A stretch of 45,493 nt of DNA from contig CASDOS010000026.1 in the NCBI GenBank assembly GCA_949282205.1, positions 1 through 45,493 of the forward strand, written 5' to 3'. Positions within the stretch are counted from its first letter, which is position 1; every line of letters begins with the position of its first letter. Below the pieces are notes generated by a model. The model ran no database searches. It was given only the letters and a program-made list of their open reading frames with translations, and was not told the origin of the DNA. This DNA is from an uncultured Alphaproteobacteria bacterium (GTDB taxonomy: Bacteria; Pseudomonadota; Alphaproteobacteria; RF32; CAG-239). The translations under genes and the position numbers were made by a program. Positions 38,975 through 45,493 of this stretch are shown one piece after another.

Positions 38975-41791
38975 TTAGATTTTTCCCTTCAGATATTTAT
39001 AGGTATATCCTTTGGCTTTTTTAACAATTTCTTCAGGCGTTCCTTCGGCAACAATACGCCCGCCGCCGTCTCCGCCTTCTGGCCCCATATCAATAATGTA
39101 GTCCGCCACTTTAATCACATCAAGGTTATGTTCAATGACCACTACGGTATTGCCTTGATCAACCAGAGCTTGCAACACTTTCAAAAGTTTGTTGATGTCT
39201 TCAAAATGTAAACCGGTTGTCGGCTCGTCTAAAATATAGATAGTTTTGCCTGTCGCCCGTTTAGAGAGCTCTTTGGAGAGCTTAATACGTTGTGCTTCAC
39301 CGCCGGAAAGTGTAGTAGCCGATTGCCCCAAACGAATATAGCCTAAACCAACTTTTTGTAATAACTCAAGCCTTGAAGCGATAGAAGGAATATTGCTAAA
39401 GAATTCGTGAGCGTCATCAACGGTCATATCCAAAACATCGGCAATAGATTTGCCTTTATAGGTTACTTCCAGCGTTTCACGATTAAAGCGTTTACCGTGA
39501 CATTGTTCACATTCCACATAAACATCGGGCAAGAAGTTCATTTCAATCTTAGTAACACCGTCCCCTTTGCACGCCTCGCAACGTCCGCCGGCCACGTTAA
39601 ACGAAAACCGCCCCGCCTGATAACCGCGCGCTTTAGAGAGAGGAAGTTCGGCAAACCAATCACGAATATACGTAAACAAGCCGGTATAAGTTGCCGGATT
39701 GGAACGTGGCGTCCGCCCGATAGGAGATTGGTCAATATCAATAACTTTATCAATATTTTCAAGGCCGATAAGTTTGTCATAAACCCCCGTCGGTTCACGC
39801 GAAGCGTTAAGCTCTTTATTCAGGGCTTTATAGAGCGTTTCCAAAATAAGCGAAGATTTACCGCCGCCGGAAACACCGGTCACAAGCGTCAATGTTCCCA
39901 ACGGAATTTTGAGCTTAACATTTTTAAGGTTATGTGTTTTAGCGCCGGTTAATTCCAAAAATTTACCATTACCTTTACGACGTTTACGAGGCACGGAAAT
40001 TTCTTTTTGCCCATTTAAGTATTGTGCGGTTAAGCTGTTTTTATTGGCAAGCACTTCATCAACCGTACCGGCTGCGACGACATTACCGCCGAGTTCACCC
40101 GCCCCCGGCCCCATATCAATCAGATAGTCGGCAGAGCGAATAGCGTCTTCGTCATGTTCCACCACAATCACGGTATTACCTATATCGCGCAACCGATTGA
40201 GCGTCTCAAGCAGTTTGTCATTATCACGTTGGTGTAAACCGATAGACGGTTCGTCCAAAACATAGAGTACGCCGGTCAACCCCGAACCGATTTGCGACGC
40301 TAAACGAATACGTTGCGATTCACCGCCAGATAACCCGCCGGATTGTCTTGAAAGTGTCAAATAATCCAACCCGACATTATTTAAGAACTGCAAACGATCA
40401 ATAATTTCCTTTAAGATTTTATGCGCAATTTGCTGTTTTTGCGGAGAAAGTTGTTCTTCCACCTGAGAAAACCATTTCAGTGCCTCTTTAATGGAGAGGT
40501 CTGAGATTTCCATAATATCCTTACCGCAAACCTTAACGGCAAGCGCCTCAGGTTTCAATCTTTTGCCATTGCAATAAGTACAAGGCGCTGCGGACTGATA
40601 ATGAGAAAGTTCTTCACGAGAAGCCGCTGAATCCGTTTCTAAAAAGCGTCGTTCCATATTAGGAATAACCCCTTCAAACGGCTTATCGGAAACAAACGTG
40701 GAATAATAAAGCGGCACGCAAACATTTCCCGAACCGTAAAGAATAATATGGCGCGCCTCTTCAGGCAAATCTTTCCAAGGTGTATCGGAAGAGATATGCA
40801 AGAAGTCGCAAAGCGAAACCAACGTCTGCTTATAAAAAGCGGACTTAAAACCATACCACGGTGCGATAGCCCCCTGAGCGATAGAACGATTAACATTCGG
40901 AATAACGAGTTTTTCATCCATATAGAGGCGAGCGCCTAGACCGTCGCAATGCGGACAAGCGCCTTGCGGATTGTTAAAAGAAAAGAGTCTCGGCTCAATT
41001 TCCTCAATTGTAAAACCTGAAACCGGACAAGCATATTTAGCCGAACAAGTAAAGCGATTATTTTCGGAAAGATTATCGACATAAAGAATACCGTCACCGA
41101 TTTTAAGAGCGGTTTCGACGGATTGGGCAACCCGTTCGCTCATATCTTCATCTTTAATGACCAAACGGTCGACAACGACTTCAATATCGTGTTTAATATT
41201 TTTTTCAAGCGTAGGCGCATCTTCCAAATCATAAACTTCACCGTCAATTTTAACGCGTTGAAATCCCTGTTTCAAAAGGCCTTCCAATTCTTTTTTAAAT
41301 TCGCCTTTACGTTGCCGCACCATCGGTGCAACCAACATAATTTTGGAGCCCACCGGAAGAGCAACAATTTTATCCACCATCTGCGAAACGGTTTGCGCCT
41401 CAATCGGCAGTCCGGTAGCGGGAGAATAAGGCGTACCTGCGCGCGCCCAAAGAAGACGCATATAATCATAAATTTCGGTAATTGTACCGACGGTGGAACG
41501 CGGATTATGCGAAGTTGTTTTTTGTTCAATAGAGATAGCCGGAGCCAAACCTTCAATAGAGTCGACCTCTGGTTTTTTCATCAAATCCAAGAATTGTCTG
41601 GCGTATGCGGAAAGACTTTCGACATAGCGTCGTTGTCCTTCAGCATAGATAGTATCAAACGCAAGAGAAGACTTCCCCGAACCGGAAAGTCCCGTAATCA
41701 CGGTCAACTGATTTTTAGGAATAGAGATATTAACATTTTTAAGATTATGTTCTCTCGCCCCTTTAATTTCAATAAATTTACTCTCCGCCAT
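38975..41791 (-). CDS. uvrA: UvrA, excinuclease ABC subunit A
   Basis: A 938-residue DNA-damage sensor of nucleotide excision repair, acting as a dimer that loads UvrB. Two ABC ATPase modules are intact: Walker [10 protein letters not shown] at about 34-42 and [11 protein letters not shown] in the second half; signatures [12 protein letters not shown] and [12 protein letters not shown]; Walker B regions [10 protein letters not shown] and [10 protein letters not shown]. Zinc modules are seen as [11 protein letters not shown] with its partner, and CEACKGDG ... CEQCHGKRF. The ATG at 41791 has GGAGG eight bases upstream; the longer open frame to 41893 runs through the promoter. No GTTC-N7-GTTC LexA box of alphaproteobacterial type is visible. 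Confidence 0.96.
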   Translation of the reverse strand: MAESKFIEIKGAREHNLKNVNISIPKNQLTVITGLSGSGKSSLAFDTIYAEGQRRYVESLSAYARQFLDLMKKPEVDSIEGLAPAISIEQKTTSHNPRSTVGTITEIYDYMRLLWARAGTPYSPATGLPIEAQTVSQMVDKIVALPVGSKIMLVAPMVRQRKGEFKKELEGLLKQGFQRVKIDGEVYDLEDAPTLEKNIKHDIEVVVDRLVIKDEDMSERVAQSVETALKIGDGILYVDNLSENNRFTCSAKYACPVSGFTIEEIEPRLFSFNNPQGACPHCDGLGARLYMDEKLVIPNVNRSIAQGAIAPWYGFKSAFYKQTLVSLCDFLHISSDTPWKDLPEEARHIILYGSGNVCVPLYYSTFVSDKPFEGVIPNMERRFLETDSAASREELSHYQSAAPCTYCNGKRLKPEALAVKVCGKDIMEISDLSIKEALKWFSQVEEQLSPQKQQIAHKILKEIIDRLQFLNNVGLDYLTLSRQSGGLSGGESQRIRLASQIGSGLTGVLYVLDEPSIGLHQRDNDKLLETLNRLRDIGNTVIVVEHDEDAIRSADYLIDMGPGAGELGGNVVAAGTVDEVLANKNSLTAQYLNGQKEISVPRKRRKGNGKFLELTGAKTHNLKNVKLKIPLGTLTLVTGVSGGGKSSLILETLYKALNKELNASREPTGVYDKLIGLENIDKVIDIDQSPIGRTPRSNPATYTGLFTYIRDWFAELPLSKARGYQAGRFSFNVAGGRCEACKGDGVTKIEMNFLPDVYVECEQCHGKRFNRETLEVTYKGKSIADVLDMTVDDAHEFFSNIPSIASRLELLQKVGLGYIRLGQSATTLSGGEAQRIKLSKELSKRATGKTIYILDEPTTGLHFEDINKLLKVLQALVDQGNTVVVIEHNLDVIKVADYIIDMGPEGGDGGGRIVAEGTPEEIVKKAKGYTYKYLKGKI

Positions 41792-41836
41792 AATCAGCGC
41801 CTCCGCAAAACACCCCGAAAAACATCTCGAAAAAAG

Positions 41837-41865
41837 TAGATATACCACTTTTGTTCTTTTTGCAA
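41837..41865 (-). promoter_or_regulatory. Sigma70 promoter of uvrA
   Basis: Minus strand TTGCAA (41860-41865), 17 bases, TATCTA (41837-41842), about 46 bases before the ATG. Confidence 0.55.
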
Positions 41866-41970
41866 GTATTTTTTTAAAGTCATGATACGCCAAGAAATAA
41901 AGATTTTTTTTACGAAAAATTAACAGAGATGCATTAATTTAAGAATCAAGCAGAAAAAATGGAGGACACA

Positions 41971-42780
41971 ATGGTCAAAGCAAAAGAAAAAGCGACAACA
42001 ACGGAAACGGAAGTAAAGACCGCTAAAAAGCGCCTTACCGCCGCCTCAAAAAGAAAAGTAAAGACAAACAAAAACGTAAATACGCCATTGTCGCCGACCC
42101 TTCCTGAAAAGACAAACGAAAAAAAGAGTGTATTATCGCCGGATAATTTGTTTAAGATATGGTTTGAAGGGTGGAAAAAGACATTTATCTTAAGAGGTCG
42201 TTCTTCCCGCTTTGAACTATGGACATTTATGCTGTTCAACAGTTTATTGATGATAGCGATACAATTAAAATGCAGTTATATATTATCCCCGAGATTTCTG
42301 CGTGACGCTAACAACATGGGTTTCACGATAGACAAGATAGAGAACTATATTATATCGGCGGAAGTTATGTTTTATATTGTTATGCTTATACCGTTGTTTC
42401 CGTTAGGCTCGATGCTGATCCGGCGCATGCACGATTTAAACCGCCTAGCCTGGCACAATCATTTGGAACCGGTATTTATGGGCGTTGTGGTATTGAGCAT
42501 GATAAACATAGCGATAACCTCGCTGACCAACACCGACTATGCATATATTGCGATGTTTTTAAGTATCTGCTTTATTGCCATATTATACGGTGTTGGTTTT
42601 TACGGTTTAAAATTTTTGATAATGACGATGTTCTATCGCGGCGATAAAGTAAAGAACAATTACGGCGAGCCGAAGTACACCGATGAGGAACATGAAGAGA
42701 AAGCCTTAAATTTAAGTTGCGTTTATTTCTTGTTTATCGGCACAATTGGATTATTATACTTAGCCCTGGCATTGATTTAA
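41971..42780 (+). CDS. DUF805 family membrane protein
   Basis: A 269-residue protein. Residues 1-55 are a basic, disordered head (KEKATTTETEVKTAKKRLTA). The DUF805 core follows: GRSSRFELWTFMLFN (the R-S-R-EFW-F motif), a helix, a loop, FPLGSMLIRRMHDLNRLAWH (the R-R-HD-(N/G)-S/-W motif), and further helices up to GVGFYGLKFLIMTMFYRGDK VKNNYGEP (G--G-N-YG). Four to five transmembrane segments. Its role is not known. The ATG at 41971 is preferred as GGAGG is five bases upstream. Divergent from uvrA. Confidence 0.82.
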   Translation: MVKAKEKATTTETEVKTAKKRLTAASKRKVKTNKNVNTPLSPTLPEKTNEKKSVLSPDNLFKIWFEGWKKTFILRGRSSRFELWTFMLFNSLLMIAIQLKCSYILSPRFLRDANNMGFTIDKIENYIISAEVMFYIVMLIPLFPLGSMLIRRMHDLNRLAWHNHLEPVFMGVVVLSMINIAITSLTNTDYAYIAMFLSICFIAILYGVGFYGLKFLIMTMFYRGDKVKNNYGEPKYTDEEHEEKALNLSCVYFLFIGTIGLLYLALALI

Positions 42781-42894
42781 GCTCAGCAACACCAAAGAAG
42801 AATTGTGCTCAGCGGATAAAAAGCGCTTGATTTTATAAAGCGTGAGGAGTAAAGATTGAGCAAATAAAGTTAATCAACAAGGAGAATTAAGGAC

Positions 42895-44313
42895 ATGAAA
42901 GCAAGAACACGTTTTGCGCCCAGTCCGACAGGATATATGCACATCGGCAATCTAAGAACGGCGTTATATGAATACCTTATAGCAAAATCCTCAGGAGGAA
43001 GTTTCATTTTGCGCATTGAGGACACCGATCAAAAACGTTATGTGGAAGGCGCAACGGAAATCATATATAATACCCTAAAGACCGTCGGTATGAATTGGGA
43101 CGAAGGTCCTGACATCGGCGGAGAGTATGGTCCGTATATTCAATCCGAAAGATTACCTTTATATCAAGAATATGCGCACAAGCTAGTGGAATTGGGCGGT
43201 GCGCATTATTGTTTTTGTAGTAAAGATGAAGCCGATGAGCAAAAAGATGAGGAAATGAACATCAAGTTCAAAGATCCTTGTAAAAATATCCCACTTGAAG
43301 AAGCGAAAGCAAGAATTGCCAAAGGCGAAGCGTTTGTTATCCGCCAAAACATCAATAAAAAAGGCAAAGCGACATTCCACGATGTTGTGTACGGCGATAT
43401 AGAAATTGACTACGACGAATTGGACGAAGGCGTTTTGTTAAAATCGGATGGTTTCCCGACATATAACTTTGCCAACGTAGTCGACGACCATTTAATGAAT
43501 ATTACACACGTTGTCAGAGGCAATGAATATATTTCATCAACGCCAAAGTACAATTTGATATACGAGGCCTTCGGGTGGACACCGCCGATATATGTCCATG
43601 TGGCACAAGTAATGAAAGATGCGCAACATAAGCTATCCAAAAGAAACGGCGATGCGTCGTTCCAAGATTTGGTCGATAAGGGTTATTTACCGATGGCGAT
43701 ATTGAATTACATCGCCCTGCTCGGTTGGAACCCCGGAACCGAACAGGAGATTTTCTCGTTGGAAGAATTGGAAAAGATTTTTGATGCGAACCGTATCAAC
43801 AAATCTCCGGCTATTTTTGACATTACGAAATTGCGTTGGATGAACGGATGCTATATCAGAGCTTTGCCGTTTGAGGAATTCCATAAAATGGCCGAAAAAG
43901 AATATGCGAAATTCATTACGCGAGCAATCAACGCCGAAGAATTATCCAAAGTTCTGCAACCTCGTATTGAAACCTTAAAAGATATAGAAGAAGTAGCGGG
44001 CTTTATCGAAACCTTAACGCCATTTAACGAAGAACTTTACATCAACAAAAAGATGAAAACGGATGTGGAGATTGCTAAAAAATCATTAGCATTAGCATTA
44101 CCGGCATTGGAAAAGTTGGAAAACTGGAGTAATGAATCTCTGTTTGAATGTCTAAAAACGATAGCAACCGACAACGGATTAAAAAACGGTCAAGTTTTAT
44201 ATCCGGTACGGATTGCTTTAACCGGCTTGGAAACGACCCCCGGCGGAGCGAGCGAGATAGCGTCGGTATTAGGCAAAGAAGAAACTTTGCGCCGTATCAA
44301 ACAAGCAATTTAA
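42895..44313 (+). CDS. gltX: Glutamyl-tRNA synthetase
   Basis: A 472-residue class I synthetase that charges tRNA-Glu. The HIGH motif is HIGN at 16-19 (APSPTGYMHIGNLRTALY) and KMSKS is KLSKR at 246-250 (QHKLSKRNGD). Also visible are FILRIEDTDQKR and DGFPTYNFANVVDDH ... THVVRGNEYISSTPKY of the catalytic core. The C-terminal ~170 residues form the helical anticodon-binding domain, ending in the usual GLPLF-like PGGASEIASVLGKEETLRRI. AAGGAG is about ten bases before the ATG. Alphaproteobacteria often have two gltX genes; whether this is GluRS1 or a tRNA-Gln misacylating copy is not decided here. Confidence 0.96.
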   Translation: MKARTRFAPSPTGYMHIGNLRTALYEYLIAKSSGGSFILRIEDTDQKRYVEGATEIIYNTLKTVGMNWDEGPDIGGEYGPYIQSERLPLYQEYAHKLVELGGAHYCFCSKDEADEQKDEEMNIKFKDPCKNIPLEEAKARIAKGEAFVIRQNINKKGKATFHDVVYGDIEIDYDELDEGVLLKSDGFPTYNFANVVDDHLMNITHVVRGNEYISSTPKYNLIYEAFGWTPPIYVHVAQVMKDAQHKLSKRNGDASFQDLVDKGYLPMAILNYIALLGWNPGTEQEIFSLEELEKIFDANRINKSPAIFDITKLRWMNGCYIRALPFEEFHKMAEKEYAKFITRAINAEELSKVLQPRIETLKDIEEVAGFIETLTPFNEELYINKKMKTDVEIAKKSLALALPALEKLENWSNESLFECLKTIATDNGLKNGQVLYPVRIALTGLETTPGGASEIASVLGKEETLRRIKQAI

Positions 44314-44339
44314 GTTTTTCATCAACAAAAATAAAAAAG

Positions 44340-44359
44340 CGAGAGTAATAAGCCTCTCG
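44340..44359 (+). terminator. Intrinsic terminator of gltX
   Basis: CGAGAG, 8-base loop, CTCTCG and then seven T, 26 bases after the gltX stop. Confidence 0.85.
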
Positions 44360-44501
44360 TTTTTTTGTATGCAACAAATCGTAATAAATTTTGACCGATA
44401 AAAAGGCACAAAAAGAGGCAATATAAATAAAATCCGCTTTACAACCCAAAGGAATTTTGTTAGCATCCGCGCTAGTAGTAATTTATATATGGAGAAAAAA
44501 T

Positions 44502-45323
44502 ATGATACATCCTTCTGCAGTTGTTGAAGACGGCGCCCAAATTGATGAAACCGCTGAAATTGGACCTTTCTGCTATATTTCCGGCCGTGCCAAAATCGGC
44601 GCACACAACAAATTAATCGCTCGTGTAACCATCTTGGGAGATACAACTTTAGGCGAAGGAAATATCATATTCCCCGGCGCATGCTTAGGAGGCGGTCCAC
44701 AAGACCATGGCAACGAATTCCAGCCGGATGCAAAGTTAGTGATTGGCTCTCATAATGTCATCAGAGAAAACGTAACCATGCATGCCGGCACCCCGAAAGG
44801 TCAAAACCCGATTGCCGGAGAAGAAGTAGAAAAATTGATTACCCGCGTCGGAAGCAACGGAATGTTTATGGTAAACTCTCATATTGCGCATGATTGCATC
44901 GTCGGCGACAATGTGATTATGACCAACAACGCCGTTATCGGCGGACACGTTCGTTTGGAAGACGGCGTAATCTTGGGCGGCAACTCGGCGGTACACCAAT
45001 TCTGCCGTATCGGCCGCAAAACAATGATTGGCGGCATGACCGGTGTCGGAAGAGATGTTATCCCGTTTGCGATTGTAACCGGCGACAGAGGCAAATTAAG
45101 AGGCTTGAACTTAGTCGGCTTAAGAAGAAGCGGATATGACGAACATACAATAAAATCAGTTACACGCGCTTATATGTATATATTCAAATCCAACGACGGC
45201 ACGTTTGAGGAGCGAGTAGCAAAAGCAAAAGAAAAATATGCGGATAACGACATGGTGCAAGAACAAATCAAATTCATTGAAGAAGCTATGCACAGCCGCC
45301 GTCAGGTTTTAGTTGCGGAATAA
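44502..45323 (+). CDS. lpxA: LpxA, UDP-N-acetylglucosamine acyltransferase
   Basis: A 273-residue cytoplasmic enzyme adding a hydroxyacyl chain to UDP-GlcNAc, the first step of lipid A synthesis. The first ~190 residues are hexapeptide repeats forming a left-handed beta helix (GAQIDETAEIGPFCYISGRA, VIGSHNVIRENVTMHAGTPK). The catalytic histidine lies in NSHIAHDCIVGDN (H130 by alignment with E. coli H125). The helical C-terminus (RGLNLVGLRRSGYDEHTIKS) fits LpxA. The ATG at 44502 has GGAG seven bases upstream. Most proteobacteria have lpxD-fabZ-lpxA-lpxB clusters; here lpxA stands alone, with an IS starting 33 bases after its stop. Confidence 0.94.
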   Translation: MIHPSAVVEDGAQIDETAEIGPFCYISGRAKIGAHNKLIARVTILGDTTLGEGNIIFPGACLGGGPQDHGNEFQPDAKLVIGSHNVIRENVTMHAGTPKGQNPIAGEEVEKLITRVGSNGMFMVNSHIAHDCIVGDNVIMTNNAVIGGHVRLEDGVILGGNSAVHQFCRIGRKTMIGGMTGVGRDVIPFAIVTGDRGKLRGLNLVGLRRSGYDEHTIKSVTRAYMYIFKSNDGTFEERVAKAKEKYADNDMVQEQIKFIEEAMHSRRQVLVAE

Positions 45324-45393
45324 AGAAAATCGACATTATAATATCCCTCAGAAAACTGATCTGTACCCCAGAAAGTGGAGGAAAAAAGGAAAT

Positions 45394-45420
45394 CCCCTTT
45401 GAAAAAAATATTCAAAGGGG
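45394..45420 (+). terminator. Terminator inside the IS left end
   Basis: CCCCTTTGAA, 7-base A/T loop, TTCAAAGGGG and then AATTTTTTTG. It lies between the inverted repeat and orfA, so it would stop transcription entering from lpxA. Confidence 0.8.
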
Positions 45421-45456
45421 AATTTTTTTGTTAAACTCACACAAAAGGAGATAAGA

Positions 45457-45493
45457 ATGAGCAAAATAAGATTTAGTAAAGAAGAACAAGCCA
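45457..45493 (+). CDS. IS3-family transposase OrfA, N-terminal fragment
   Basis: Twelve codons are visible (MSKIRFSKEEQA), cut by the window edge. AAGGAG lies seven to eight bases before the ATG. The place just inside the inverted repeat and the start MSK-(R/K)-(F/Y)S-E fit the helix-turn-helix OrfA of IS3-type elements. Confidence 0.75.
   Translation, partial: MSKIRFSKEEQA

Larger units (their letters stand above)
45357..45493 (+). mobile_element. Left end of an IS3-family insertion sequence
   Basis: Starts TGATCTGTACCCCAGAAAGT, an imperfect inverted match to the terminus at 140. It is the left (orfA-proximal) end, as orfA begins at 45457. Same orientation as the copy at the left edge. It continues past the window. 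Confidence 0.85.

Noticed and set aside
41792..41893. Longer UvrA start
   Set aside because: The upstream residues are not part of UvrA, and this stretch holds the probable promoter and the ribosome binding site for ATG 41791.
41837..41960. SOS (LexA) box upstream of uvrA
   Set aside because: A single GAAC is present, but no second half-site at the GTTC-N7-GTTC spacing.

Overview
The window looks like a chromosomal piece of an AT-rich Gram-negative bacterium. lpxA (lipid A synthesis) and lolA (lipoprotein carrier) require an outer membrane. The overall look suggests an uncultured host-associated alphaproteobacterium, but that assignment is a guess. Both ends lie inside copies of one IS3-family element: the left edge holds the transposase C-terminus and right inverted repeat, the right edge the left inverted repeat and orfA start.

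Layout. 1-6.5 kb: IS end, small membrane and lipoprotein genes, an Hsp20 chaperone, a cysteine-rich secreted protein with three degenerate repeats, tRNA-Glu, and a membrane-anchored disordered protein. 6.5-26.1 kb: one long minus-strand podovirus-type virion cassette. In transcription order it has TerS, TerL, a short phage protein, two related membrane proteins, portal, a Bbp19-like protein, scaffold, major capsid, a Bbp16-like cement protein, tail tube A, a tail nozzle protein split over two genes, a gp13-like GNAT protein, a gp14-like core protein, a second core/ejection protein and a 1749-residue ejection protein with an HExxH motif. The head order recalls Bordetella phage BPP-1; the rear recalls T7 gp11-gp16. 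No integrase, repressor, replication, endolysin or tail-fibre gene is visible.

The cassette is driven by two near-consensus sigma70 promoters that share a TGACA-N(3-4)-TGTCA element over the -35 box. Each is followed by tandem intrinsic terminators before its first gene (two before terS, three before the scaffold gene). Further terminator-like hairpins lie between later genes. This suggests antitermination or heavy attenuation.

26.2-32.7 kb: a GtrII-like O-antigen glucosyltransferase, a 752-residue protein with HEAQH, lolA, an unknown conserved-looking gene and tRNA-Gly(CCC). 32.8-38.5 kb: three paralogues of an unrecognised repeat protein (exact 41-residue repeats) around prfB and an AmpD/AmiD-like amidase. 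prfB uses the classical +1 programmed frameshift. 38.5-45.3 kb: a 139-bp tandem intergenic duplication, uvrA, a DUF805 membrane protein, gltX and lpxA.

Most host genes have a recognisable TTGACA-17-TATAAT promoter or an intrinsic terminator. The most interesting elements are the terminator-guarded virion-only phage cassette, the split nozzle with PEGA-like inserts, and the 41-residue repeat family.
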